A DNA stretch of 58,998 bases, from positions 1-58,998 of IMG/VR virus record IMGVR_UViG_3300012206_000008. One strand, given 5' to 3'. Under the pieces are notes generated by a model that was not told where the DNA came from, searched no databases, and worked only from the letters and a program-made list of their open reading frames with translations. The stretch is from a virus. Position 1 is the first letter of the stretch. Each line of letters starts with the position of its first letter. Shown here piece by piece: positions 1 through 8,652 of this stretch. Made by a program: the position numbers and the translations under genes.

Positions 1-522
1 GCACAAGTGACCGCACAGGCGGCCATTGATGGCACATCGGGCATTATTGAGGTGGTAGACACAGACAACACCCTCAAAGACTTATCCAGTGGACTGATGG
101 AAGCCTCGGCATTGCTCACACGCTACGGGGTGCAAGGGACGATTTTCGAGGGAGAGACTCTGACAAGTGGCTATGCACAGGGGCAACTCGTCACCTTCAC
201 TCTTCCATCCTATGGCTTGAACAGTGCGCAGATGCTCATAGAAGAGCTAACCGTTTCTGACCAAATAGACGGGTACAACCTGTACTATCATATCAAAGCG
301 GTGCTTGGGCCGTCTGATACGTCTTGGGTGCAATTCTTTGGCTCACTGTTCAGACCGAACCAGCCTGGCAACAGCATCAATGTGAGTAGCACATCAACTG
401 TGACATTGCTCGTGGCCTTGACGGCGACCATTACGCCGACTATCACACTCACACCCACAGCTATCATGTGTCCTTTACCGTCAAGCTCGTTATTTCCGTC
501 GAGTACGTTGTACCCATGTTGA
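1..522 (+). CDS. Tail/baseplate protein, C-terminal part (partial)
   Basis: The reading frame is open from base 1, so the gene starts outside the window; a GTG at 7 is probably internal. About 173 residues are visible: a beta-rich stretch with GVQGTIFEGETL and a Trp-containing SWVQFFGSLFRP motif, like the C-terminal domain of siphophage distal tail or baseplate proteins, then a Thr/Pro/Ser-rich tail. It is followed at once by tail-fibre genes. Exact function is inferred from position and composition, not from a firm family match. Confidence 0.55.
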   Translation, partial: AQVTAQAAIDGTSGIIEVVDTDNTLKDLSSGLMEASALLTRYGVQGTIFEGETLTSGYAQGQLVTFTLPSYGLNSAQMLIEELTVSDQIDGYNLYYHIKAVLGPSDTSWVQFFGSLFRPNQPGNSINVSSTSTVTLLVALTATITPTITLTPTAIMCPLPSSSLFPSSTLYPC

Positions 523-533
523 GGAGGTAGTGC

Positions 534-920
534 ATGTCCATTGCGATGACGGTGACTAACAACGGTCATAATATGTTTCGCAGTAGCACGAGCGGGAACG
601 CAAACCCGAAGTTTTTCTATGTGGCTATTGGGTCAGGCACAACGGCCCCTACGGTGACAGATACGCAATTACAAGCAGAAACATTTAGGAAGGCCATTAC
701 TAGTTACGTCAATGGGGCTTCAGTGGGCGAGATACTCATTAGCTGTTATCTTGCACCATCAGATGCAATAGGGGCCAATATACAGGAAATAGGCGTGTTC
801 GCAGATTCATTTGCATCAAGTACGCCCAATAGCGGGACACTCTTTGCACGGGCTTTATGGTCGCACCCAACGAAGACCGCAACCGAATCCATCATTTTGC
901 AACTAGACGCTATCTTCTAA
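534..920 (+). CDS. Tail fibre/baseplate accessory protein
   Basis: 128 residues. The N-terminal half reads FFYVAIGSGTTAPTVTDTQL..ETFRKAIT, a layout common in phage tail-fibre or tail-collar associated proteins (conserved G-T-T-A-P turn followed by an Arg-Lys strand), and the middle has the typical IQEIGVFAD strand and a LFARA motif. A GAGGAGG ribosome site lies 7 bases before the ATG. Sits between the truncated distal tail gene and further fibre genes. Probably links a fibre to the baseplate. Confidence 0.6.
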   Translation: MSIAMTVTNNGHNMFRSSTSGNANPKFFYVAIGSGTTAPTVTDTQLQAETFRKAITSYVNGASVGEILISCYLAPSDAIGANIQEIGVFADSFASSTPNSGTLFARALWSHPTKTATESIILQLDAIF

Positions 921-939
921 ACAAGAAAGTGAGGAGACT

Positions 940-1536
940 ATGCCAATAGGGGGACACATTTATAGTAAGTTTGGTCCATTCGTGGCAAATTCTGCACCGC
1001 CTATTGATCAAACATTCTTGAACGCGGTCGAAGCCTTCTTATATCTCGTCAATTCGGGAGCGGTTGACCAGAATATCGGTTCGGACGCTAGCGGAGTGAC
1101 GTTTGCAAAGGCCACCAGTGCCTACGATAGCACGGTGGTCACGGGAACCACGGCAGGCACAGCCACGGTTTGGCAGTTCTTGCGTATCGGCAGTCTCGGC
1201 GGCCTCAATTCGGCTTACCTCCATTTTGTGGGCTACAAGAATGCAACGGGCACTGAACAAAAAATCACCTTGCCGGTGGCCTTTGGCTCGTATGCCTTGT
1301 ACCTTGCCGGTGGGATACCGCAATGTCACATCTGGAATGGTGGTGCTCAGGTGAACTCTCATGTGGACACGGCAAATGGGTTCCCGACGCCGCCAGGAGC
1401 CGGTGGGAGTTCATCTGGCAATAGTGCTTTCAATGCGTTCTCATTTGGGCAGTTGACGGCAGCTTTTAACCAGATAGGTTTGGGTATCTCGCAGAGTAGT
1501 ACGTATACCGGTGGGGTATTTCTTATCGGGGTTTAG
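940..1536 (+). CDS. Putative tail fibre component
   Basis: 198 residues, Gly/Ala/Thr/Ser-rich and beta-prone, with no charged helices or coiled coil. A GAGGAG site precedes the ATG. Composition and position between two tail genes and the beta-helix spike suggest a structural fibre or receptor-binding subunit. I do not recognise a named family. Confidence 0.5.
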   Translation: MPIGGHIYSKFGPFVANSAPPIDQTFLNAVEAFLYLVNSGAVDQNIGSDASGVTFAKATSAYDSTVVTGTTAGTATVWQFLRIGSLGGLNSAYLHFVGYKNATGTEQKITLPVAFGSYALYLAGGIPQCHIWNGGAQVNSHVDTANGFPTPPGAGGSSSGNSAFNAFSFGQLTAAFNQIGLGISQSSTYTGGVFLIGV

Positions 1537-1568
1537 TAGTACGCGAGATAGGAAGAAAGGTATCAATC

Positions 1569-1928
1569 ATGCCAGATAATTTTTTCGGCAAGATTTCCGT
1601 TGATGAAGCGGCTACACAAACGCCGGTCAACATCACCGTAGCCGCAGGCACAAGTGGTGGAACAACTCCAACGACAACGGGAACCTGTACCGCTAATGCA
1701 GATAACCTGGTGACTTTTGCGAGTGCGGTCAGGATTATCCAACTGCATAATCAATCGAACGTGAATGTCCCCTACGAACATGATATTGTGGCCTCGGCCA
1801 CATCTCCCTATCTTGCACCGGGCCAGTTAGCGTATATCGATGTGCATACGACTTCTCTGCATGTGTATCCAAGTCAAGCGTTGCCTATCAATGCGGCCAG
1901 TGGGCTTATTGTGAGGGGGTGGAACTAA
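1569..1928 (+). CDS. Small virion-associated protein, unknown
   Basis: 119 residues preceded by GGAAGAAAGG. Beta-rich with a Gly/Thr linker near residues 26-42 and a YEHDIVASATSPYLAPGQLAYIDV segment resembling small jelly-roll-like virion proteins. Its TAA stop overlaps the ATG of the tailspike gene, so the two are probably translated together; a spike-anchoring or neck role is inference only. Confidence 0.45.
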   Translation: MPDNFFGKISVDEAATQTPVNITVAAGTSGGTTPTTTGTCTANADNLVTFASAVRIIQLHNQSNVNVPYEHDIVASATSPYLAPGQLAYIDVHTTSLHVYPSQALPINAASGLIVRGWN

Positions 1929-3904
1929 TGTCTTTCATTTATACCCCACCACGCTCCGGCGCGGCTCTCTTGGTAGCAGCTTCTACTGCTTTGGTATCCT
2001 CCAAACTCAGGGCGGATTATGTCTGTACAGGGTCAAATGACGACGTGACCATCAATCTTGCACTTGCTGCTGTGTCGGCCACTGGTGGGACTGTTCGATT
2101 ATCAGAGGGGGCATACTCGACATCTGCCTCTCTGGTCATTTATAGCAATACCAGGCTCATTGTTGACCCAGGCGCAACCGTGACAAGTAGCAATACCAAT
2201 CTACTCAAGAATGCATCTACCATTCCAAGTCGAACCGTGACGGATGCGGTGACAACAGCCGCCTCTGCTACTGTTACCTCTGCTACTGCTAATTTTACAT
2301 CGGGTGATGTGGGGAAATATGTGGGTGTTGTGGGCGCGGGGCCCAATTATGGGTTGTCTACTGCACCAAGCTCCCTGTATGGGACTATCACCACGGTCAA
2401 CAGTTCCACAAGTATTACCGTCTCAGTGGTGGCTACTCTGACGACTTCGGGTTCCACATTAAATGTCTATCCTGCACGAGATACAAACATTGTGGTAGAA
2501 GGCGGAACGTGGAACAGGGGGAACGTGGATGCAATCTATCAGACGTTAAATTCGCACGGCTTTCTGTTCCGTCGGGTGGACACGTTACTCGTTTCTTCCC
2601 TGAAACACACGAGTACCGGAACGAACGGCTTAGGTGGAAGATATGCGGTCGCCATTGGAGACTGTACAAAAGTCGTCGCGGAAAAGTTAGACTTCTCTAC
2701 ATCGGGCGATGGTGTGCATTGCACTGGCCCCGGTCAGTACATCACTGTAAGGGACATAAAAGGTACAACGGGTGATGACCACGTAGCCTTTACTGGTATT
2801 GATGGACAGTCTCAGGTAGGTTCTTCTCTGGGGGACGTGAATGGCGGGTTTACCGATGTTCTGGTGGAGGATATCCAATCGAACGGCTCGTGGACTTCTC
2901 TGAAGATTACAGGGGGGATGACATCAGGCAACGTGGCCAACTCCATTTCACGCTTTAAGGCAAAAGACCTTTTCGGAAGTGTGGTGAATGGTTCAGTCAA
3001 TATCCTCGATTACGGGGGTGCGACGACATTTACCGGTGAAATAGAGAATGTCAATGTGGTCACAGGGACAAACTTTCCTCTCTGCAAGCTAGGGGCAACC
3101 AATGCTTCAGAAGTGGTGTTGAGGGGGTTCAAATGGCCGAATGTTGCTACCCCCACGAGCGGTGTCATTCAAATCACCCAGAACGTCACAAGTCTTCTCA
3201 TCAAGGATATGGAATTTCTGTACTCAGGTGCAACGGGCGGGCCGATTATTCTGTGCAGTACCACCTTTCTGCGACAGTTGGCTCTTGATGGCTTCTCTGC
3301 TCCTCTCCAACCTACGGGCACTCTTGACCTTGTGAAAGTCACCACGGCCAGTTGTATACTCAGCATCTTGCGTATCACTAATGTCTTTAAGAGTGGAAGT
3401 GCGGGTGGGGGCAACCTGATTAATTGCACGGCGGGAAGTTATAACATTAAGGCAGAAATAAGTGATGTGGTGAACTGGATTGGGGCACTCTTTACGACGA
3501 ATAGCGACAGCACCAATGTGTTGTACGTGACGGCATCGAACATCATCAGCATCGGGACGCTCTTTACGCTCCAGTGCCCGGCCACCCTTTTTTTGAATAA
3601 TGTCAGTCATACGCAGTCAAGCGGGAATGCGGTCAACGCGGCCTCTGCTGCTGCCACACCTGTGCGCGTGTACGGGAATAATGTCTCTCTCAGTAGTGGC
3701 ACGCTCTTTACGAGAAGTGCCTCGCAGGCACTTTCAGTGATGGGATTGACTCTCTCGACTGACCTGTCCATCCTCACACCAACTGACCAGGACATTGTGA
3801 ATAACTCCAACGGTGCCTTATCGTGTGGTGCTGGCCTGTGTATCTTCCACACTGGAGGAACTGGGAATGGCTGGAAGAATATCTATAGTGGGTTACTCTA
3901 TTAA
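1928..3904 (+). CDS. Tailspike with right-handed beta-helix (pectate lyase/GH28-like)
   Basis: 658 residues from the ATG at 1928, which has a GAGGGGG site and overlaps the previous stop (TAATG); a GTG at 1919 is a weaker start. The N-terminus has the pectate-lyase-3 style opening NDDVTINLALAA..GGTVRLSEGAYS, then many short beta-rungs such as NIVVEGGTWNRGN. Two acidic motifs (SGDGVHC and TGDDHVAF, about residues 258-286) lie where GH28-type enzymes carry catalytic Asp residues. Likely binds and perhaps cleaves a host surface polysaccharide; activity is inferred. Confidence 0.72.
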   Translation: MSFIYTPPRSGAALLVAASTALVSSKLRADYVCTGSNDDVTINLALAAVSATGGTVRLSEGAYSTSASLVIYSNTRLIVDPGATVTSSNTNLLKNASTIPSRTVTDAVTTAASATVTSATANFTSGDVGKYVGVVGAGPNYGLSTAPSSLYGTITTVNSSTSITVSVVATLTTSGSTLNVYPARDTNIVVEGGTWNRGNVDAIYQTLNSHGFLFRRVDTLLVSSLKHTSTGTNGLGGRYAVAIGDCTKVVAEKLDFSTSGDGVHCTGPGQYITVRDIKGTTGDDHVAFTGIDGQSQVGSSLGDVNGGFTDVLVEDIQSNGSWTSLKITGGMTSGNVANSISRFKAKDLFGSVVNGSVNILDYGGATTFTGEIENVNVVTGTNFPLCKLGATNASEVVLRGFKWPNVATPTSGVIQITQNVTSLLIKDMEFLYSGATGGPIILCSTTFLRQLALDGFSAPLQPTGTLDLVKVTTASCILSILRITNVFKSGSAGGGNLINCTAGSYNIKAEISDVVNWIGALFTTNSDSTNVLYVTASNIISIGTLFTLQCPATLFLNNVSHTQSSGNAVNAASAAATPVRVYGNNVSLSSGTLFTRSASQALSVMGLTLSTDLSILTPTDQDIVNNSNGALSCGAGLCIFHTGGTGNGWKNIYSGLLY

Positions 3905-3931
3905 ATGGTGAGAAAGACAAGGAAATGACCT

Positions 3932-4294
3932 GTGGAGCAACCGTTAAACGAGCTTTTGCTGGCCAATATGCAACCAGTGATTCGACAGCTCGATAGACTA
4001 GAAGAGCGTACCCGTGATATCGTCACACGATCTGATTTGGAAGGATTGCGTAAAGAACTGATCTCACGGGACGCTCTTGAGCCTCATCTGAACGCACTCA
4101 AGGATCGTATTGTGAGGACGGACACCGATAGAGCCAATGATAAGGTGATCCTCGATAAACGGATAGACAAATTAGAAGCAGAGCAAGTCTCGAAACAAGA
4201 TAGAGTATGGATCCGTTTTGGTCAGATTCTTGCCTTCGCGGCGTTTCTCATTGCCATGTTTGATTTTTTGAGTCATATCAGGTTTGCTCCATAA
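3932..4294 (+). CDS. Coiled-coil protein with C-terminal TM, holin-associated (XhlA-like)
   Basis: 120 residues from a GTG start preceded by AAGGAAATG. About 85 residues of charged heptad-like helix (LDRLEERTRDI, DKRIDKLEAEQ) are followed by one hydrophobic helix, residues 98-114. This is the layout of XhlA-type proteins that assist holins, and the gene sits between tail fibres and lysis genes. The next gene overlaps by ATG/TAA. Function is inferred from architecture. Confidence 0.5.
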   Translation: MEQPLNELLLANMQPVIRQLDRLEERTRDIVTRSDLEGLRKELISRDALEPHLNALKDRIVRTDTDRANDKVILDKRIDKLEAEQVSKQDRVWIRFGQILAFAAFLIAMFDFLSHIRFAP

Positions 4295-4308
4295 TGAAAG
4301 GAACGGTT

Positions 4309-4617
4309 ATGCATATGACCCAGCTCTTAGCGAGTATCATTTTCTTCATAGTGTTCATTCAACTCTTTATTGTGCTGAGTATCTATCTGTGGGTGACAAT
4401 GAGGGACTTTCTGAAAGACAAAAAGAAACCATCTCCCAATCCATCTGAACAAGCTCGCGTGATTATGACACTCAACAGTGAGATGGATATCCTCAGAAGT
4501 CGAATTGATCGACAAGAAAAGATTATTGTGACTCTTCAAGAGGAAATGAAATCACGCGGGTTTGTCGTGACGATCAAAGACGAGCAGGTGATAGTGCAAG
4601 AAGCCGACCCAGCATAG
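4309..4617 (+). CDS. Small membrane protein with coiled coil (holin candidate)
   Basis: 102 residues from the ATG at 4309, chosen for its GAAAGGA site at good spacing; an ATG at 4294 overlapping the previous stop is also possible. One strong N-terminal membrane helix (ASIIFFIVFIQLFIVLSIYL) is followed by a basic patch and a coiled coil (SEMDILRSRIDRQEKII). It resembles a class III-type holin or lysis accessory protein; position two genes before the endolysin supports this only loosely. Confidence 0.45.
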   Translation: MHMTQLLASIIFFIVFIQLFIVLSIYLWVTMRDFLKDKKKPSPNPSEQARVIMTLNSEMDILRSRIDRQEKIIVTLQEEMKSRGFVVTIKDEQVIVQEADPA

Positions 4618-4631
4618 CAAGCAAGCTCCAT

Positions 4632-4660
4632 TTGCAATTGTTCATCTAATCAGGTACAAT
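4632..4660 (+). promoter_or_regulatory. Sigma-A-like promoter of the lysis/accessory operon
   Basis: TTGCAA at 4632-4637 and TACAAT at 4655-4660 with a 17-base spacer. It lies in the 138-base gap before the TTG-started gene at 4756 and reads toward it. The leader RNA from about 4667 contains CCTCCT (4705-4710) that can pair with the SD at 4743-4748. Confidence 0.6.
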
Positions 4661-4755
4661 ACTTGTAGATGTCCCGTTGGGGATAAACATATCATAGAAA
4701 TACACCTCCTATGAGGTTGTGTGGATAGTGGAAGATAGTGTGAGGAGGATACCTC

Positions 4756-5607
4756 TTGAGTGATCATCTCGTTTTACTTCCAAGTCATTTTTCGCCTGTT
4801 CAAGCCGTTGAGCCTGGCCATTCCAAGAGCCGTCATATTGCCGCGTCTCTGGCTAATATTCAACAGATTCTCTTACCGAACTCATGCGCCCATTTTCAAG
4901 CCCTTGTGAGTGATATCTATGCCCATTATACTGGCCAGCCTGATATCCCTGCAAATACTCTAGGGATGACACGCGATCAGGCACTAGACTACCTATCTGC
5001 TCTGAAACTCGCTGTTATCGACATGACGCCTCAATTGAATGATATTCACAGTTTTAAGCAAGAGCTCCAATGTGTCACGATTTCAGGCTTACCTGTCTTT
5101 TTGATGCTTGCAGATGAGGCTCAGTTGAAGCTAGGACAACCTGATGGTAGCGAGGGTGCTCCACTACACAATTGGCTTACAACATCCCCAGGGGCCGCTA
5201 CAAGCTTAATACGGGTAGGGTACAGCGATAGCGTAGCCAATGCGTACTACTACGATAGTCTCCTCTCACCAGCCTTTGACCAGCCCGTGGCAATTCCCTG
5301 GCAGAGTGTACAGGATAGTACTATTCTCTGCTGTCTTGCCGTGTTACCAGCATCGATAACAGTAGCACCACCTACTGACTTCCGCTACTTTGCCGGTGTT
5401 GATGCCAACGGTGCAATGCTCCCACCGAATGTCTGGCCAGTACCAGCACCACCAGCACCAACGCTTGATGTGGCAAGTGCTACGGTGAGTGCGCAGGCAT
5501 TCTTAGCAGCGTCTCAGCAGTTAGCGAGTGTGGCCGCAGGAATGAAGGTGAGTGCTGAGAGTTTGTTGAAAGTGTTGGGCAGTTCGGACAGCTCCGTGAA
5601 GGGTTAA
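4756..5607 (+). CDS. Conserved-looking phage protein, unknown
   Basis: 283 residues from a TTG start set by a perfect GAGGAGG at 4742-4748. A helical N-terminus is followed by a mixed domain and a Pro-rich hinge (VWPVPAPPAPT, about residues 232-242), then an Ala/Ser-rich amphipathic helix. No catalytic motif recognised. First gene after the promoter at 4632. Could be a virion decoration or accessory protein; I cannot assign a function. Confidence 0.55.
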   Translation: MSDHLVLLPSHFSPVQAVEPGHSKSRHIAASLANIQQILLPNSCAHFQALVSDIYAHYTGQPDIPANTLGMTRDQALDYLSALKLAVIDMTPQLNDIHSFKQELQCVTISGLPVFLMLADEAQLKLGQPDGSEGAPLHNWLTTSPGAATSLIRVGYSDSVANAYYYDSLLSPAFDQPVAIPWQSVQDSTILCCLAVLPASITVAPPTDFRYFAGVDANGAMLPPNVWPVPAPPAPTLDVASATVSAQAFLAASQQLASVAAGMKVSAESLLKVLGSSDSSVKG

Positions 5608-5610
5608 GAC

Positions 5611-6090
5611 ATGCCAAGCGACTTTGTAAAAGACTTAGTTGACCACAAGCAACGTGTTGCCAGTCATTTGCAATCTATCGCCAATGACTTGTTCAGGCGT
5701 GCTTTTATCCATGACAATTCTAAGTTTAGTCCTGAAGAGTTTGAGGCGTATGAAGAGGCATTCCCTGAATTACAGCACTATGCCTATGGTACTGAAGAGT
5801 TCAAAGCAGCATTACGCAAAATTAAACCGGCTATTCAGCATCACTATGCTCACAACGATCACCATCCTGAATACAGTGAAGCAGGTATCAATGGCATGAA
5901 CTTAGTCCAGATTATCGAAATGCTCTCTGATTGGATGGCCGCATCAGAGAGAAGTCAGACCAACTTTTTGCAAGGTCTTGAGATGAATAAAGAGCGGTTT
6001 CACATTGATGACCAGCTTTTTGAGGTTATCAAAAACACGGTCAAATGGTACGACCCTAACAAACTGGTTGTAGTTGACCCTGTTATCTGA
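5611..6090 (+). CDS. DUF5662-like protein
   Basis: 159 residues, starting 3 bases after the previous stop. It carries the pattern I associate with the DUF5662 family of phage proteins: HDNSKFSPEEF near residues 33-43, HHYAHNDHHPEY near 82-93, and a C-terminal MLSDWMAASER motif. The His/Asp/Asn clusters look like a metal site similar to HD-type hydrolases, but the family's reaction is unknown to me. Likely a soluble accessory enzyme. Confidence 0.7.
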   Translation: MPSDFVKDLVDHKQRVASHLQSIANDLFRRAFIHDNSKFSPEEFEAYEEAFPELQHYAYGTEEFKAALRKIKPAIQHHYAHNDHHPEYSEAGINGMNLVQIIEMLSDWMAASERSQTNFLQGLEMNKERFHIDDQLFEVIKNTVKWYDPNKLVVVDPVI

Positions 6091-6114
6091 GATGGGGAAG
6101 AAAGGAAACAATCT

Positions 6115-6339
6115 ATGATTTGCCCACATTGCGGGAAAAGTTCAGAGGAACAGCAGGTCGCCAATAATCCTACTGTACTGAATGGCTGTAATCCTCTACC
6201 CGTCACTACCTCCATCAATCTGGATGTAAATGCGGCGGCTGTAGCTAACTACCCATTCATCACTACGGTCAATCATCTGGCAGTAGTCAACAATGTTGCG
6301 GGATGTAATCCGGTTTCAGGGACATTCATCCTGTTTTAG
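6115..6339 (+). CDS. Small Cys-containing protein, unknown
   Basis: 74 residues with a GGAAGAAAGGAAA ribosome site. It opens with a CPHCGK zinc-ribbon half-site and has two later single Cys residues (NGCNP, AGCNP), suggesting a zinc knuckle. The rest is polar and Val/Asn-rich. Lies directly before the endolysin gene. Confidence 0.5.
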   Translation: MICPHCGKSSEEQQVANNPTVLNGCNPLPVTTSINLDVNAAAVANYPFITTVNHLAVVNNVAGCNPVSGTFILF

Positions 6340-6373
6340 CAACGTAGGGACGCGACCGAGAGGAGGTCAGAGA

Positions 6374-7987
6374 GTGAAATACTGCTTTATCGGGCTTGAG
6401 TCACGTCCCTGGTCACTTACTGACTTCACTATGGCTGCTCATACCATCCTACAAAATGGCTATGATACGGTTGTTTGGAAAGCCGGAGAGGGACAATCGA
6501 ACCTCTGGTACAGTGATACTGACTTCCATGCACGTCACACCCTCTTTCAACAAGCTGGATTGCACTCTATCCCCTACGTGTTTTTGTACGGCAATAGCCA
6601 GGGCTCTGATGTAGCCAGTGAGGCCAAGTTGTGCAATCACATCCTATCGTTGTCGGGGGAAATCTGCCTGGACATGGAAGCCGGTTTCGATGGGAAGCCT
6701 CAAGATGCCCATACGCTTGTGCAACTTCTCGACAAGGGGAAGATTATTCACATGAGCACCTGGGCAAACATCATTGACCATGCCTGGGTCGAGGTCCTGG
6801 CGGCACTCACACCCATTGCAACATCAGTCTGGCCGCAAGTGTACACCTCATATCTAGCAAGTGTGTGGCAAGCTCAGTATGCAAGTATCACACTCCCCAT
6901 TTATCCAACGTATGTACAGGCGACCATACCAAGCACTTTACCAGAGAGTTTCGGCTATTGGGAACTGGCGACTATTCAAGCACCAAAGGAAACAACTGTG
7001 AAACTCAATGGAAATGGCTGTGTCTGCGATACGACACGATGGTATCAGTTAGAGGATGGAGAGAGTCAAGACCTGTGTGGCCCTGGCTGCGTGATAGTGA
7101 CGGCTCTTTCCAATGAACCAAATAAGGGCAGGCTTGTGTACAATGGGGTACAAGTTGATGCTGAGTTTGTTGATAAGGCAACCGATGATATGGTGGACGC
7201 TTACGGCAAGGCACATGGCAATGCGTACAACCATATCAATTGGCCTGGCTCAAATGACAGTGACATGATTTGGTTTCTCAATTATGCTAGGGATAAATAC
7301 CAACGCACGCACTATCAGACTATCGGGAGTCCAACGCTTGACAAGATACGCAGAGCGGTACGAGCGGGCTATCCGGTGCTCTACAGTTGCAATGAGATTG
7401 ATATCCAGGAGAAACGTACAGGGGCACGTCCTCCCTATCCTTGGCACCTCTCAGCAGGTCACATCATAGCCGTAACTGGCATTGATAAGGATGGAGATTT
7501 CATCTGTTCTGACATTCTCAATAATGCTTTTCAGAACTATTGGCCTGTAACCTATATGGCTAGTAGCATTGCCCCTTCTCTCTCATGGGCGTGCATCATT
7601 AAGCTGCCCTTTTTAGCCGCTATCCCAAATGGAGACCCTACTACGTGGGTAGCTGGCTTCAATGCGCAGAACTTTGGAGGAGGACAACCGATGAATTGGG
7701 CAAGTCAAGGCCAACAGCAACAAGCACAAGATACATGGCTTATCACTGCCAAGTTTTTGCAATTGGCCTTTAATGAGACGGCATCCTATACAACGGGTAT
7801 TGCTCGTGCTTGGCAAGAGAGGTACATGAAGGGTAAGAACTACGGGCCACCTGTCTGCCCTGAACAGAATAGTGTCAATTGGGATACACCCCCTAAGCCT
7901 ATCAAGGTGCAATTGTTTGCCAGCGGAGTACGTGCTGAGTGGGATGGGAGTTGTCACTTTTTCGATAAGGACGGGCCTTTGACATGA
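6374..7987 (+). CDS. Endolysin: glycosidase-like domain plus C39-like cysteine peptidase
   Basis: 537 residues from GTG 6374, selected by AGGAGG at 6361-6366. Residues 1-200 read like a GH25/DUF1906-type TIM barrel used as a muramidase (YDTVVWKAGEG, the acidic ICLDMEAGFD, then ATSVWPQVYTS). Residues 215-410 look like a papain/C39-like peptidase with catalytic Cys in DLCGPGC (about 232), His in SAGHIIAVTGID (about 361) and a following Asp. The C-terminus may be a wall-binding tail. It would cleave glycan and peptide bonds of peptidoglycan at lysis. It overlaps the next gene by ATGA. Confidence 0.72.
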   Translation: MKYCFIGLESRPWSLTDFTMAAHTILQNGYDTVVWKAGEGQSNLWYSDTDFHARHTLFQQAGLHSIPYVFLYGNSQGSDVASEAKLCNHILSLSGEICLDMEAGFDGKPQDAHTLVQLLDKGKIIHMSTWANIIDHAWVEVLAALTPIATSVWPQVYTSYLASVWQAQYASITLPIYPTYVQATIPSTLPESFGYWELATIQAPKETTVKLNGNGCVCDTTRWYQLEDGESQDLCGPGCVIVTALSNEPNKGRLVYNGVQVDAEFVDKATDDMVDAYGKAHGNAYNHINWPGSNDSDMIWFLNYARDKYQRTHYQTIGSPTLDKIRRAVRAGYPVLYSCNEIDIQEKRTGARPPYPWHLSAGHIIAVTGIDKDGDFICSDILNNAFQNYWPVTYMASSIAPSLSWACIIKLPFLAAIPNGDPTTWVAGFNAQNFGGGQPMNWASQGQQQQAQDTWLITAKFLQLAFNETASYTTGIARAWQERYMKGKNYGPPVCPEQNSVNWDTPPKPIKVQLFASGVRAEWDGSCHFFDKDGPLT

Positions 7988-8376
7988 GCACATCAACACA
8001 TCCATTCTTACTGCCTTTGACAAAGAGTGAGCCATGCTCAGAGCCAGAATGCCCAACTCTGTCAAGATATGCCATGAGCATTGACAATCACCCTTTCGAG
8101 GTGAAGTGTAAGCGTCACTTACCTGATGGCATTATCCAAGAATACTGGACACGGCGTATGTTGCTCGCAGCACAAGATGGTGATGAGAAGAAAGCGCGTG
8201 CGTTGCTTCGTCAGGTGACGCAACAAGCACGACTCAACGGCTATGAGCGATGTGCCTGTGTTGCGGATGTCAAAGAACAGGGAGCACACAACTCCTACTC
8301 GAACAAAGATATGGCACGCGGTGCTGAGGATATGGCTAAGCAGATAGCACGAACTATCAGATTGTCTATGGAGTAA
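7984..8376 (+). CDS. Hypothetical protein with paired Cys motifs
   Basis: 130 residues; ATGA overlap with the endolysin stop. N-terminal Cys residues (EPCSEPEC) and KCKRH suggest a metal-binding N-terminus, followed by helices (RRMLLAAQDGDEKKARALL). No family recognised. Probably co-translated with the endolysin. Confidence 0.5.
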   Translation: MSTSTHPFLLPLTKSEPCSEPECPTLSRYAMSIDNHPFEVKCKRHLPDGIIQEYWTRRMLLAAQDGDEKKARALLRQVTQQARLNGYERCACVADVKEQGAHNSYSNKDMARGAEDMAKQIARTIRLSME

Positions 8377-8382
8377 AAACCA

Positions 8383-8607
8383 ATGGAAGATACAACAACA
8401 CAGCAAGCAATCAAAAATCAACGGGTGGATATTGACCGATGCATCAAATACGGCAGGTTGTTGCTTGAGTCGGCTAATCGAGGTACAGGTGCAAGAGAAC
8501 TTGCACTCAGTTTCACTCATCTCCAAGAGGCCAAGATGTGGCTAGGGATGGCACTTGGGGAGCTTGGGCACAAATTGCCTGAAGAATATCGAGACGAAGC
8601 TAAATAA
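8383..8607 (+). CDS. Acb2/Tad1-hairpin-like protein (anti-CBASS sponge candidate)
   Basis: 74 residues, almost all helical. It matches the core of the Acb2/Tad1 hairpin domain as I know it: a first helix, then ARELALSFTHLQEAKMWLGMAL at 37-58, where family members have R-E-x-S/A-L-A-x-T-x-L-x-E-A-x-M-W. Acb2 proteins form hexamers that sequester cyclic di- and trinucleotides made by CBASS. Whether this one binds nucleotides is inference. It lies between late genes, as many such small anti-defence genes do. Confidence 0.6.
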   Translation: MEDTTTQQAIKNQRVDIDRCIKYGRLLLESANRGTGARELALSFTHLQEAKMWLGMALGELGHKLPEEYRDEAK

Positions 8608-8652
8608 TACAATCAAGAGTTACGCAGGGAAGCGGTCATGTGGAGGTGTGGA

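Noticed and set aside
2433-3852. Several antisense frames within the tailspike gene
   Set aside because: The plus frame is continuous with a beta-helix pattern; antisense frames lack SD sites and family features.
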